Shown: in pieces, positions 1 to 8,686 of the stretch
Numbering within the stretch: the stretch's first letter is position 1
How the letters are laid out: every line of letters starts with the position of its first letter
Assembly (NCBI GenBank): GCA_934401755.1
Contig: CAKRSU010000005.1
Location: 23,521-87,520 of the forward strand
DNA from: an uncultured Oxalobacter sp.
GTDB taxonomy: Bacteria; Pseudomonadota; Gammaproteobacteria; Burkholderiales; Burkholderiaceae_D
Direction of reading: 5' to 3'
Length of the DNA: 64,000 nucleotides
The notes under the pieces: model-generated
What the model saw: the letters and a program-made list of their open reading frames with translations, nothing else
Told to the model about the DNA's origin: nothing
Databases searched by the model: none
Program-made: the position numbers and the translations under genes

Positions 1-62
1 AATTGAATTTGAAATGAATTACTCTCATTTCATGAATTCCTTTTCGATGATTTGTGGAAACT

Positions 63-105
63 AAAAAGCCACCGAGTGCCCAGCTCAGTGGCTTTTGCTT
101 TTTTG
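63..105. terminator. Bidirectional intrinsic terminator
   Basis: A 12-13 bp inverted repeat (64-76 with 84-96) has a 7-nt loop and T-rich runs on both sides. It would stop leftward transcription leaving the small ORF at 115-273. To its left, positions 1-60 hold only a possible start of another leftward gene (ATG at 28 after an AAAGGA box), too short to interpret. Confidence 0.7.
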
Positions 106-114
106 TGAATAGTT

Positions 115-273
115 TTAAGCAGAGAAAGCGACTACTATCTCTGGCAATCGATATATCGTCATAAGTAAAGCAGCAGATGTCAGAGCAACATAAAAAGCGC
201 GTCTTGCATATTTATTTCGTCCGATTACTTCAAACATTTTTGATAATCCGTTAAAATTGAAAGAAAAATTCAT
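115..273 (-). CDS. Small single-pass membrane protein (52 aa), paralog family member 1
   Basis: This 52-codon ORF starts at ATG 273 behind a strong GAAAGGAGAG box. The product has a short polar N-terminus with the motif NFNGLSKMFEVI, a basic stretch (residues 19-25), then one hydrophobic segment (about residues 27-50). The same layout occurs in two small ORFs at 20879-21031 and 21110-21268, so these are paralogs. Hairpin terminators lie on both sides (63-105 and 309-345), which makes it a self-contained cassette at the end of the visible late region. Function is unknown; a small lysis-accessory, holin-like or exclusion role is possible but not shown. Confidence 0.65.
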   Translation of the reverse strand: MNFSFNFNGLSKMFEVIGRNKYARRAFYVALTSAALLMTIYRLPEIVVAFSA

Positions 274-308
274 TTCTCTCCTTTCATATATCCTAATGAT
301 CTGAGAAA

Positions 309-345
309 TAAAAAAGACGTCAGTTGCAGCTGGCGTCTTTTGCTT
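309..345 (-). terminator. Intrinsic terminator after the 176-aa ORF
   Basis: A 12-bp inverted repeat (312-323 with 330-341, one G-U) is followed on the minus strand by a run of five T. It lies 16 bases past the stop codon of the gene at 361-891. Confidence 0.75.
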
Positions 346-360
346 TTATGGCTTTGTTTT

Positions 361-891
361 TTATTTATCTAACATCAAAGAGCACGTGAACATCGCTCGT
401 TGTTTGCCTTTCCAAATATCCTCAGGTTTGTCATGCCTAAAAAGTTTCCACCCAAATTTATATTTAAACCCAATACCGAATAGCTTGAATTTATTTCTTC
501 GACAGAAATAACCATTCTTTTGCATGATGTCTGTTATTTCATGCTCGTTGAAATACCATCGAAACGGTATTTGCACCCAACAACCTAGGACATAATGCTG
601 AAACCCATAGAGCGGATTACGGTAAATCCAGCGAACCCGTGACCAGTAAACCTGCCACTTGGAATTCGGGTCAATCGTCCAATAATGATTGTTTCGATGC
701 CCTGCATCTAAGTCGGTATCATGCGTCATGCACAAATAAAAAATCCCAGGTAAAACTGGGACTTTTTTGCCATCGCTATATTGCGTCTCTCGATAGACTG
801 TAAATAACGGAAGAACAGGACAGATAAGCCAAGTCACTATTGTTAAAACAATCGAAATGGGCGCATAGATTAAAGCTTGAAGTTTTCTCAT
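361..891 (-). CDS. Conserved phage protein with N-terminal membrane segment, function unknown
   Basis: The protein has 176 residues. A hydrophobic segment covers about residues 7-31, followed by a polar domain rich in Trp, Tyr and Arg (residues about 70-160). I recognise the general type as a hypothetical protein found near lysis or tail genes of tailed phages, but I cannot assign a function. It follows the restriction-modification pair after a terminator-like hairpin (920-947) and ends at its own terminator. No clear ribosome binding site precedes ATG 891, so the start is moderately certain. Confidence 0.6.
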   Translation of the reverse strand: MRKLQALIYAPISIVLTIVTWLICPVLPLFTVYRETQYSDGKKVPVLPGIFYLCMTHDTDLDAGHRNNHYWTIDPNSKWQVYWSRVRWIYRNPLYGFQHYVLGCWVQIPFRWYFNEHEITDIMQKNGYFCRRNKFKLFGIGFKYKFGWKLFRHDKPEDIWKGKQRAMFTCSLMLDK

Positions 892-919
892 AACGATAAA
901 AAATTAAAAGCAGTTAATA

Positions 920-947
920 AAAGAAAACCCCTCTAAATTGAGGGGCT
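920..947 (-). terminator. Intrinsic terminator after the HpaII-type endonuclease gene
   Basis: The stem CCCCTC/GAGGGG (928-933 with 940-945) has a 6-nt loop and, on the minus strand, a TTTTCTTTT tail. It separates the restriction-modification pair from the 176-aa ORF downstream. Confidence 0.7.
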
Positions 948-972
948 CATTAAGTTTTTAAGTAGAAACAAT

Positions 973-2046
973 CTAGATAAAACGCACTTGAAGATTGAGA
1001 TTTAAATACGTTTTTCCGTCTTTCTTGTATAAATACGCATAATCATGTCGGGTGGTTGATGAGCGCTCGAAAATCGTATGATTTAACAAATAGGATTCAA
1101 AAAACGTTCGGTTATAGATGTGATACGCTAAAACATCACCTGATTTTGAAACAACGATATAGCCGCCATTGGCTTCTTCATCACCACTCCAAAGGGTTGC
1201 CGGCATCATGCCTAATGCGCTGGCACACAAAAACTTTTTAAACTTATACGCATAAAAATCTTTTCTTGGAAAAGAAAGCGGATTTTTCTCGCCAACCTTT
1301 TCAAGAACTAATTCGCAATTACGAATACCCGTTAAATAATGTGCCTTTAAAACTTCTGCAATAATTTCAGGCATTCGACTGTCTATTAGCATCAAATTTT
1401 CTTGAAAGGTTTTATTACTTATAGCTACAAAAACAATATCATTGCAATGCTTTTCGATATAAGACAATCGATCAAAAATCTTTGTTTTGCCGTCAATTTT
1501 GTTAACATTATCAATATCCGAATCAGTTAAACCTGCTACCTCATAAACAAAATTGGTTGCTTTTGATGCGTTAATGAGTGTCGGCGCATTTCCAAGTTCT
1601 GACTTAATGCTAAATCCAATCTCTGGTTCATATCCAGTCTGAATATCATGCACTTGAACGGCAATATCTGACTTGCGATCGTTTGTCATTTTGAGCTTAA
1701 AGCGTTTGACGGAATTTAGAAACTTTTCCGTTTCTTCGATAGCAAAAGAGCGCCCTTTAGACTGAACAATAATGTGATACAAGCGCTCTGCTTCTTCTCG
1801 AAAGGCGCTTGAATCAAGCTCTTTCACCTTTTGGTTGTTAAAAAAGATAGCAATCTTTCTCGCTTCTTGATTAACACGATACTCATATCGATGATTGTCA
1901 ACCGCCTCGCCAATCACTTTAAGAATCGGAAAATACATCGCTTCAATACGTTTAAGATTTTCATCGCCCGCATAAATTCGACCGTCAGCCAAAAGTTTCA
2001 GAAAAACATAAGGCTCGCTCCATTCTCCTTTATTGCCCAACAACAT
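973..2046 (-). CDS. HpaII-type type II restriction endonuclease
   Basis: This 357-residue protein closely resembles the R.HpaII family, which cuts CCGG. Family hallmarks include the N-terminus LLGNKGEWSEPYVFLKLLAD, the central GFSIKSELGNAPTLINASK segment with its acidic/Lys character, and the C-terminal YLNLNLQVRF. Length is close to R.HpaII (about 358 aa, from memory). Its start lies inside the end of the cognate methyltransferase gene (17-base overlap), giving coupled translation with methylase first. The gene itself contains CCGG (about 1199), so self-protection by methylation would be needed. It is cargo in the late region, with an intrinsic terminator just past its stop. CCGG specificity is inferred from the family. 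Confidence 0.9.
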   Translation of the reverse strand: MLLGNKGEWSEPYVFLKLLADGRIYAGDENLKRIEAMYFPILKVIGEAVDNHRYEYRVNQEARKIAIFFNNQKVKELDSSAFREEAERLYHIIVQSKGRSFAIEETEKFLNSVKRFKLKMTNDRKSDIAVQVHDIQTGYEPEIGFSIKSELGNAPTLINASKATNFVYEVAGLTDSDIDNVNKIDGKTKIFDRLSYIEKHCNDIVFVAISNKTFQENLMLIDSRMPEIIAEVLKAHYLTGIRNCELVLEKVGEKNPLSFPRKDFYAYKFKKFLCASALGMMPATLWSGDEEANGGYIVVSKSGDVLAYHIYNRTFFESYLLNHTIFERSSTTRHDYAYLYKKDGKTYLNLNLQVRFI

Positions 2047-3046
2047 CTAAAACCTCTTTGATTTTTTTAGCAATTTCACGAATCACTGTGACGGTTACTG
2101 AATTACCGAATTGTTTATAAAGATGCGTATCAGCCAATTCCAGCCTAAAACTATCAGGAAAGCCTTGCAATCTCGCCCACTCTCTCGGCGTCATCTTTCG
2201 AATACCTTGTCGATTTACTTCTCCTTTGATGTGTGTTACAGGAATAAAGTCTTTAAGACGCTTATCAACAATCAGGTTTCGCTCTCGCCCCATTCCGCCA
2301 CAAACAATTGCGCCTGCAATACCGTCCAAATTCCGAATTTGATAACCAAAACCATTTCCTTTGGCGGCATGACGTGCTTTATGTTTTTCTAACGTATCGA
2401 GATAAGTCGTGCTCAAGTAATATTTAACCGATGGCGCGTCTTCTTCCAGAATTTCTTTGATAGACGATTTACCAGACCAGTAAATTGGAAAGTCAAAATG
2501 TTCTGGCGCAATATCTTTTCTAAAGCAAACAATATAAATTCGCTCTCGATTCTGCGGTACGCCAAAATCTTTAGAATTTAAAACTTTATAAAAGACGGTA
2601 TAGCCTAAATCTTCAAACGTTTTGAGAATAATCTTGAATGTCTGACCTTTATTATGAATGGTTAATCCTTTAACATTCTCGCAAAAGATGACTTTGGGTT
2701 TATGGTAATCACAAATACGAGCAACATCTAGAAATAAAGTGCCTCGACAAATACCGTGATAGTCGTCACTAAATCCGCCTTTATGCCCTGCAATACTAAA
2801 CGCCTGACACGGAAAGCCTGCTAAACAAATATCAAATGACGGAATGTCGTTTTCTGGAATTTTGGTAATATCGCCTGCTATTTTTTCGGGTATTTTGAAG
2901 TTTGTTAAATAAGTTTTTTGAGCATGAACATCCCATTCACTCACAAAGCACGTTTCAATGTTTTCTTGAAACACTTCTTCAAACCCTAATCGAATACCAC
3001 CAATGCCCGCAAATAAATCAATTGACCGATAAACCTGTTGTGCCAT
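2030..3046 (-). CDS. DNA (cytosine-5-)-methyltransferase, HpaII type
   Basis: A complete 338-residue C5-cytosine methyltransferase. Motif I is DLFAGIGGIRLGFE (about residues 10-23), motif IV GFPCQAFSIAG with the catalytic Cys (about 77-87), motif VI ENVKG, motif VIII QNRERIYIVCF and motif X GNSVTVTVI near the C-terminus. It should transfer a methyl group from S-adenosylmethionine to cytosine, probably within CCGG given its HpaII-like partner. ATG 3046 has a strong AAGGAGGA box. It lies 24 bases after the spike gene and overlaps the endonuclease start, so the pair forms a compact unit in the tail operon. Confidence 0.92.
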   Translation of the reverse strand: MAQQVYRSIDLFAGIGGIRLGFEEVFQENIETCFVSEWDVHAQKTYLTNFKIPEKIAGDITKIPENDIPSFDICLAGFPCQAFSIAGHKGGFSDDYHGICRGTLFLDVARICDYHKPKVIFCENVKGLTIHNKGQTFKIILKTFEDLGYTVFYKVLNSKDFGVPQNRERIYIVCFRKDIAPEHFDFPIYWSGKSSIKEILEEDAPSVKYYLSTTYLDTLEKHKARHAAKGNGFGYQIRNLDGIAGAIVCGGMGRERNLIVDKRLKDFIPVTHIKGEVNRQGIRKMTPREWARLQGFPDSFRLELADTHLYKQFGNSVTVTVIREIAKKIKEVLDVVGQ

Positions 3047-3070
3047 TCCGTCCTCCTTGAATGGACAGTA

Positions 3071-3763
3071 TTATACAGGCTGTCCTGATGTTCCTCCTCC
3101 GGGTGTAACATTCCCGTGAACATGGGTTTCTAACGTAACTCCGTTAGAGACAATTTGCCCCCCTGAATTGCTCAATCCGCCTACCATCGTTGCGCCAGAA
3201 GCTTTTTCACCTGTCATCACAATTTGACCAGCGACAGTGACTAACGGTGTATTACAGAATATCTCAGGCGCTTCGATTTCAACCTTAATCGGGGAAAATA
3301 CTTTGATGCCCGCGTCGTTAAACAAAACCCATTGCGTTGGCGCGCCATTTAAAAGCCCACCGACATACAAAGCATCCGAAATAGAGTGCATACGCAGTGA
3401 CGATGGCGGAGTCATTTGTTTAGCTCGCTTAACCCCAGAAATATCCCGAGAGCAGCAAACAATAAATCCAATATCGCCAACATGAGGATCGATAATCACC
3501 GCATTACCGCCGCCCTGATAGCGAAAATAAGGTACATCGGGAATGGGCGCTAACGGCATTGGAGAGCCATCTGCCATCGCTTGAGAGACAAGCGGCTGAA
3601 CGGTAACAGTACCAGTAGGCGCAACCTCGGTGGCATTGACTTCGGTCACTCGAACAGGCATTGCGGTATCGACTTTGTTTAAAAATGAGCGAAAGAGATA
3701 TTCAACCGAATCATTCGGCTCATTATTGAGATTTGGCGAAAAGTCAGAAAAAAAGTTACTCAT
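3071..3763 (-). CDS. Baseplate central spike (gpV/Gp138-like)
   Basis: The protein has 230 residues when started at ATG 3763, which overlaps the upstream stop as ATGA with an AGGA box before it; longer versions ignore this coupling. The N-terminal half resembles the Gp138/gpV OB-fold domain, with a GGNAVIIDPHVGDIGF segment. A beta-helical region follows, and the C-terminus carries THVHG followed by PGGGTSGQPV. The HxH motif is typical of spike tips that bind a metal ion. It would form the membrane-piercing tip of the contractile tail. It follows the plug, Dit and hub genes, as in E217/Pam3-type baseplates. Confidence 0.85.
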   Translation of the reverse strand: MSNFFSDFSPNLNNEPNDSVEYLFRSFLNKVDTAMPVRVTEVNATEVAPTGTVTVQPLVSQAMADGSPMPLAPIPDVPYFRYQGGGNAVIIDPHVGDIGFIVCCSRDISGVKRAKQMTPPSSLRMHSISDALYVGGLLNGAPTQWVLFNDAGIKVFSPIKVEIEAPEIFCNTPLVTVAGQIVMTGEKASGATMVGGLSNSGGQIVSNGVTLETHVHGNVTPGGGTSGQPV

Positions 3764-4068
3764 GATTGAAATCCTGTGTCTGAATAAACCAAAACAAAGC
3801 GAGAACCCCATTCTTTATAATTCGGGTCATCAAAGCCTTGCTTATCCATGCAAGCGATATCCCCTTCAAACGGTAGATAGTCGTACTTTTTACAAGGCAC
3901 TCGATCGACTAATAATTGATTATGAAAAATCGACTCATCACTCGTTGATAAACTTAAATATTGCCGACCGTTTAACTCTCGAAGTAATAATGTACATCGC
4001 TGATTACCCAACGTAACGCTCATCACTTGAGATGGCACAGAATCAGGCGTAATAATGTATTCGCTCAT
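3760..4068 (-). CDS. Baseplate plug protein
   Basis: A 102-residue protein resembling the phage baseplate plug family (Pam3 gp18-like), with the typical N-terminal 'TLGNQRCTLLLRELNGRQYL' strand region and a C-terminal WGSRFVLVY segment. Plug proteins close the central channel of simple contractile baseplates beside the hub and spike. It sits between the Dit-like and spike genes and its stop overlaps the spike start as ATGA. Confidence 0.75.
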   Translation of the reverse strand: MSEYIITPDSVPSQVMSVTLGNQRCTLLLRELNGRQYLSLSTSDESIFHNQLLVDRVPCKKYDYLPFEGDIACMDKQGFDDPNYKEWGSRFVLVYSDTGFQS

Positions 4069-4083
4069 GTTGAACCCCTAACC

Positions 4084-4881
4084 TCAATCGTCTACCGATC
4101 CACCTACAAATCCTATCGCTTTATTAGCATCAACATAGGTCACATTCCCATCAATAGCCGCTGATACGTTTTGCCAAGCGCCTGCGACCCCAAATGCAGC
4201 ATCCGCTAATCCTTCGTACATCATATCTTCCAATTTATTAGACACGGTATCGAACACATTACTAATGCCGCTTTTAATGTCCGATACCTTTGATTGCACT
4301 TGTTTTAAAAGTGAAGTGGGTTTGGCGTCTGCCGAGATAGCATTGATTGTATTCGCTTCGCCGTTGATGTCTAAATAATCGATCGGCGCTTCTCTAACCT
4401 CTTTGAACCAGCAATCCACATACAAAGCGTCAGAGCCGTTTTCTCGCTTGCGCTCAATCGAATAACGCACCAAAGCCATATCGGTGAACGACTTTTCAGG
4501 AACTAATATGTCATAGACATAATCCATCCCAGCATTGCTGACAGCCATTTTTAGCCACTCAATACAATCCTGGAGCTCATCGTCTGAACCCGTTTTAACA
4601 AAAGAAAACGGAATCTCTCTTGGGAGTGGTACTTTATTAAACGAGACAAAAGAGCCTGTTTGAATGCGATAATCGGAAATTTCTGATTCTTCATTAACCG
4701 TCACTTCTAAAACAGTCGTGACATCTAACGCCAGTTCAGTCGATGATCCTGCTTCATAAATCCCCCAGGTCACATTGCCTGCGAGCATTTGCCAAAGAGA
4801 TGATTGAGCTGAACCTAATGCTGAATTTAAAATACCTTTACCCGACAATTTCGGTAAAGACGGCAATCCCATTAACCCCAT
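4084..4881 (-). CDS. Dit-like phage baseplate protein
   Basis: A 265-residue protein. Residues about 55-165 resemble the Dit-like baseplate domain: a beta-rich region with SGS/TGSF-type strands and a PREIPFSF segment. The N-terminal 35 residues are Gly/Ser/Leu-rich and the C-terminal 80 residues form a separate extension. Dit-like proteins make a ring linking tail tube and baseplate. The start overlaps the hub stop as TAATG, so the two are translationally coupled. Confidence 0.72.
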   Translation of the reverse strand: MGLMGLPSLPKLSGKGILNSALGSAQSSLWQMLAGNVTWGIYEAGSSTELALDVTTVLEVTVNEESEISDYRIQTGSFVSFNKVPLPREIPFSFVKTGSDDELQDCIEWLKMAVSNAGMDYVYDILVPEKSFTDMALVRYSIERKRENGSDALYVDCWFKEVREAPIDYLDINGEANTINAISADAKPTSLLKQVQSKVSDIKSGISNVFDTVSNKLEDMMYEGLADAAFGVAGAWQNVSAAIDGNVTYVDANKAIGFVGGSVDD

Positions 4882-5951
4882 TATTTTTTACCTTTCAATT
4901 TAAATGCGCTAATCGGCGCAACATAAATCGTGCCGTCTGGCAGTTTTTCGCCTTGCTTTCTGGTTGGTTTAAATTCTTTTTGCTTTTCATCTTGAGGGTC
5001 TGCTTTATAAGCAAAATACTGCGCTCGCAAAATCATTGTCCATTCGGCAGACGGAATTTCAGAACACAGGTTCAAAGCGACATTACAAACCTCGTATTCA
5101 CCCGACAAAAATGGCTGCTCAACGGCGGTTAAATTCACCACGTCGGTCACTTTGATGTCTTGTGAATACAAAACCCGCATTTCAACGCCGTCCTCATTCA
5201 TTACAGGATAGCCGATTAACCCTGTACGTTCATTAATCGGAACCGCCTGATACTTCGGCATCGGCTCGCCTTTCTTGTAAATTACATACTGTTCATTATT
5301 CACCGTGAAAGAAAGATCAGCAGCTAAGCAAACAGACTTTAAAGCATCAATGAAAGAGCCGCGAACCGAGTGATTGGTTAGAACAACCTCTTCGGCAGCA
5401 GTCGTTGAATAAGTCGGCAATCGTTTATTGACCGAATCAAACAAATAATCAATGATTGTTTTGACATAAAAGCTGCCACCAAAAGTCACTGGTGTTATTT
5501 CTTGATTTTGATCTTCAAAAATCTCATTGCAGTGCATTTTCATGACCACATCAGGCGCAGTATTAAAATCCGCACCTGCTGAGACAATTGACCCCGAAAA
5601 CACGACGTGCTCAGGTGGCTCATCATAGAGCGGTTCGCCTGTTTCAATCCCCTCGATACGTTGCAAAGCAGGAATAGTCAGTCGGATATGGTTCTTTTTA
5701 TTCCCCATTGGAACACCAAACTGACTTTTCATTGGAGCAGCTAACTTGTAATCGGTTAAAAGCTCCATCACGTCACGAGACAAACCATGCACCTCAATAT
5801 CCATTTCGGCTAAAGCGGATGCACGGTTAATCGTGGCATTAATCGACAAATCGTAGAATTTGATTTTACGAGAGCCGTTTGCAAACTTTGCGTGCAACTC
5901 TTCATTCAATTCAAATTCCACAATCAATGAGCGACGGTAGTAGGTTTTCAT
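4881..5951 (-). CDS. Baseplate hub protein (gpD/E217 gp41-like)
   Basis: The 356-residue protein matches the baseplate hub family of simple myoviruses in size and order. The N-terminus has alternating beta-strands (RRSLIVEFELNE) and a middle region rich in short strands, and the C-terminal 30 residues are Lys-rich. Its start overlaps the tape-measure stop as ATGA and its stop overlaps the Dit-like start. The hub surrounds the spike and anchors the tape measure protein. Assignment rests on family resemblance and gene order. Confidence 0.75.
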   Translation of the reverse strand: MKTYYRRSLIVEFELNEELHAKFANGSRKIKFYDLSINATINRASALAEMDIEVHGLSRDVMELLTDYKLAAPMKSQFGVPMGNKKNHIRLTIPALQRIEGIETGEPLYDEPPEHVVFSGSIVSAGADFNTAPDVVMKMHCNEIFEDQNQEITPVTFGGSFYVKTIIDYLFDSVNKRLPTYSTTAAEEVVLTNHSVRGSFIDALKSVCLAADLSFTVNNEQYVIYKKGEPMPKYQAVPINERTGLIGYPVMNEDGVEMRVLYSQDIKVTDVVNLTAVEQPFLSGEYEVCNVALNLCSEIPSAEWTMILRAQYFAYKADPQDEKQKEFKPTRKQGEKLPDGTIYVAPISAFKLKGKK

Positions 5952-7987
5952 AATCTTGCAGCCGACGCACGGGATACCCGCTGCGTTCTCGATTCTAAGG
6001 ATTGATTATGCTGTCTTGCTTTTTTGCCCGCATCAACAGCATCTTTGACGCCATTAAACGTGTAGTTATAGTTATTGGTCGTATTATTGACACTGGAATC
6101 GCCTCGATTATTAAATCGAGTACCAGCTCCTGCTGAATACTTCGGAACGGGTTGCGCATTTTTAGGATAAGGCTGCGGCACTCTTGATGGTGAGCGAACT
6201 TGGTTGCTGCCTAAATTCTGCATCTTACGAACCGTTGATTGATAGACCAACGGATAACGACGTTTCAAATATTCAAGCCAATTTGAGCCGTATTTATTCG
6301 CTTCAACCATCGCTTTTGGCGAATGATAATAGGCAAACGCTTTTGCGGGGTCGCCGCCAAACAAGCGTTCAGCTCTCCGTTTCGTATTAACCATAAACGC
6401 TTCGCCTAAGCGATTCGCATACCCCACGTCATTAAAGAAACGATTCCTATCCCACGGCAAACCTGCCATTTTAGCAGCTGCTGGGCCATTGGTTTCGTTC
6501 AGCTGATATTTGCCGACGTCGTATGTACCCGCATAACGGCCAAAACGAGAACCTTTATTCAAATTCTTAAGCGGCTTACCGTCGCGCCCCACCCCATTGG
6601 TATTGCCTGACTCGCCTTGAATGTTAGCTCTTGCCCATGCATCGCCACTGACCGAGCCGCCAGACCAAGTGCCTGTATAAGGTCTGTCGTACCCACCTCC
6701 ATACCCCGCATAATTGCCGTTATCTTTTTTAAAGCCATCCCAAATGCTTTTTCCGTCATCTTGAGGTTCTGGCGCATTAACAGCTGCCGTTTCAGATGAT
6801 GTATCAAACCGAAAGCGATCTAAAGAATCCGCCATATCGGTTGCACCAATAGCTCGCAAGAAAGAGGCTAAAAGCGGAATAACTGAATTAATGCCCTCTT
6901 TGATAGCGAGCACCATACCGTTCCACGTGCGTCTGACGGCATCAAAGTTATGCGTGGCTTTCTTAAGGATTACAAACAACCCAACGAATAAAGCAATGGT
7001 CGTGCTGATTGGGTTAAACATCAACCCAAAAGCGACTGCTAACGCACTAACATAAAAGATAACCTCTTTAATCAGTTCAGGGTTTTTAGCGAGTTCATCA
7101 GCAAGCTCTTGCAACCATTCCAAAAAGCCTTTGATAATCGGCTGTAATTTCAGGAAGATTTCTTGTTTTAACGTTTCGCAAGAATTGACCAATTCCTGAT
7201 ACTGACGATTTAACTCTTCTGATTTAGCAATAGTTTCTTCAGACGCACTCGACTGCGCTTGAAGCGCTTTGACCATGTCTCGAGTTTGATGGGTTGCAAC
7301 GTCGGCCTCATCCGCCGTTAACCCCATACCTTGTAGTTTACGAGCCGCATCTTTGCCAAATTTCGCTTTAGCTTTTTCGCCCAAGTCAAAAAGAATATCC
7401 TCATATTCTCTGAAACTACCGTCTTGGTTGCGAAACTGAATGCCGCCACCCAATAAAGCAGCTGCCTGATTGAAACGATGATCAAACCGTCCGCTTGTTT
7501 CGTATTCAGAGGTTGCTTTTGACCATTCAGCAAGATGTTGAGACGCTAAATCACCACTTTTACCTGCATTAATCCATGCCTGCTGCAAGCCTTGAACATC
7601 TTTGACATTGCGATTAGTCGTACGAGATAACTCGCCTAATGCCAAATTGGTTTTAACAACATCTGTTACAAGGTTTTTACCAAAAGAAAAGAGTGCTGCC
7701 GCCCCGATAAAACCAATCAGCTGCTTTTTAAGGCTTGAAAAAACTTCAAGCGTCTTTTTGCCCGATTCGCCAATATCGGCTGTGGTTTTGACCGCTTTCT
7801 TTTGAGTCGCTTCAAGCTCTTTGCCTGTCTTTTGAGCGCCTTGACTTGCGAGATCTAATGTCTTTTTGGTTGATGCTCGAGACGATTTTGATAATCGGTC
7901 AAGCTGATCTTTTAGCTGTTCGAGTTGGTCAGTCGCACCAACGTCCGACGCTTTAATCTCAACGGTTAATTCTTCAGTCGTTGCCAT
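5948..7987 (-). CDS. Tail tape measure protein with C-terminal muramidase-like domain
   Basis: This 679-residue protein starts with coiled-coil, Lys/Gln-rich sequence (about 1-85). Hydrophobic helices follow (about 90-115 and 310-345), as is usual for tape measure proteins. Residues about 445-575 resemble a lysozyme/transglycosylase domain: GESGNTNG, then GRYAGTYDVGKYQLNE and an AFAYYHSPKAM segment. The N-terminal part would set tail length, while the C-terminal domain could open peptidoglycan during DNA entry. The last 90 residues are Asn/Pro/Arg-rich. It follows the tail assembly chaperones, as expected. Confidence 0.88.
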   Translation of the reverse strand: MATTEELTVEIKASDVGATDQLEQLKDQLDRLSKSSRASTKKTLDLASQGAQKTGKELEATQKKAVKTTADIGESGKKTLEVFSSLKKQLIGFIGAAALFSFGKNLVTDVVKTNLALGELSRTTNRNVKDVQGLQQAWINAGKSGDLASQHLAEWSKATSEYETSGRFDHRFNQAAALLGGGIQFRNQDGSFREYEDILFDLGEKAKAKFGKDAARKLQGMGLTADEADVATHQTRDMVKALQAQSSASEETIAKSEELNRQYQELVNSCETLKQEIFLKLQPIIKGFLEWLQELADELAKNPELIKEVIFYVSALAVAFGLMFNPISTTIALFVGLFVILKKATHNFDAVRRTWNGMVLAIKEGINSVIPLLASFLRAIGATDMADSLDRFRFDTSSETAAVNAPEPQDDGKSIWDGFKKDNGNYAGYGGGYDRPYTGTWSGGSVSGDAWARANIQGESGNTNGVGRDGKPLKNLNKGSRFGRYAGTYDVGKYQLNETNGPAAAKMAGLPWDRNRFFNDVGYANRLGEAFMVNTKRRAERLFGGDPAKAFAYYHSPKAMVEANKYGSNWLEYLKRRYPLVYQSTVRKMQNLGSNQVRSPSRVPQPYPKNAQPVPKYSAGAGTRFNNRGDSSVNNTTNNYNYTFNGVKDAVDAGKKARQHNQSLESRTQRVSRASAARL

Positions 7988-8163
7988 TTTTCGTAAGCTC
8001 TTTCATTGTGGTTATTGACTAAACAAATCTCTAAAAGGTCATATCCCGCCTCAACCCCGTAGATCGTGTCTAATTCGTGATAGGTGGCAAGTTTGGAATT
8101 GATAATTGCCACAATGACGGGAGGGACATTGATGCATTCAACAAGCCCCGGAATCTCTTCCAT
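7966..8163 (-). CDS. Small tail ORF, possible frameshift extension of the tail assembly chaperone
   Basis: A 65-residue ORF between the chaperone gene and the tape measure gene, where many phages encode the second, frameshifted part of the chaperone. Its frame is -1 relative to the upstream gene and stays open upstream across that gene's stop codon, so ribosomal slippage could fuse them. The candidate slip site is weak (a TTTT run at about 8196-8199). ATG 8163 also has a GGAAG box about 11 bases upstream, so independent translation is possible. It overlaps the tape measure start by 22 bases. Confidence 0.6.
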   Translation of the reverse strand: MEEIPGLVECINVPPVIVAIINSKLATYHELDTIYGVEAGYDLLEICLVNNHNERAYEKWQRLKN

Positions 8164-8171
8164 CGACTGTG

Positions 8172-8615
8172 TTACTTCCGGAATAACACGCCCATAAAAC
8201 TACCGAACGTTAAATTGAATGAGGTTCGTTTAAGCAGTAAAGCGGTACTCATTTCCTCGATATCTTCGGCATTCATATCAAGCGGACGAGTGACGTTTGG
8301 ATTGGTTTTGTCAGGGCAAAACTGAACGCAAGACATCAGCTCATCCATGACGTCATAAACCTCTTCATTAGGAATTTTTGATAATCCATCAAATCCGATA
8401 TTGGCCAAATCAGCTGAATTAAACGTATTTGCATCGAGCGATTGCTTTAAGGCATAAAAAAAATCCTCGCCGAGTGAAGTGAGGATAATTTTGCCGATTT
8501 TAACTGCGAGCCGCTCCGCTCTTAGAATGGGCATCTCGGTAATTAAAAACCGCTTATTACTATCGCGATTATCTTTTTCATTTTCAATAACAACTACTTG
8601 CGTTTTACGAGCCAT
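8172..8615 (-). CDS. Tail assembly chaperone
   Basis: A 147-residue, mostly helical, acidic protein lying between the tail tube gene and the tape measure gene, the standard place for the chaperone that coats the tape measure during tail assembly. It begins at ATG 8615 behind GGAG. The family call rests mainly on position and size; no catalytic motif is expected. Confidence 0.65.
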   Translation of the reverse strand: MARKTQVVVIENEKDNRDSNKRFLITEMPILRAERLAVKIGKIILTSLGEDFFYALKQSLDANTFNSADLANIGFDGLSKIPNEEVYDVMDELMSCVQFCPDKTNPNVTRPLDMNAEDIEEMSTALLLKRTSFNLTFGSFMGVLFRK

Positions 8616-8627
8616 AAGAAAACTCCA

Positions 8628-8658
8628 TAAAAAAGCGAGAGGAAAAATTCCCCTCGCT
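8628..8658 (-). terminator. Intrinsic terminator after the tail tube gene
   Basis: The stem AGCGAG/CTCGCT (8634-8639 with 8653-8658), extended by internal pairing, is followed on the minus strand by a T6 run. It sits between tube and chaperone genes, so only part of the transcripts would continue, giving more tube protein than chaperone. Confidence 0.75.
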
Positions 8659-8686
8659 CAACCAATGAAAGACTAAAGAAAGAAAA

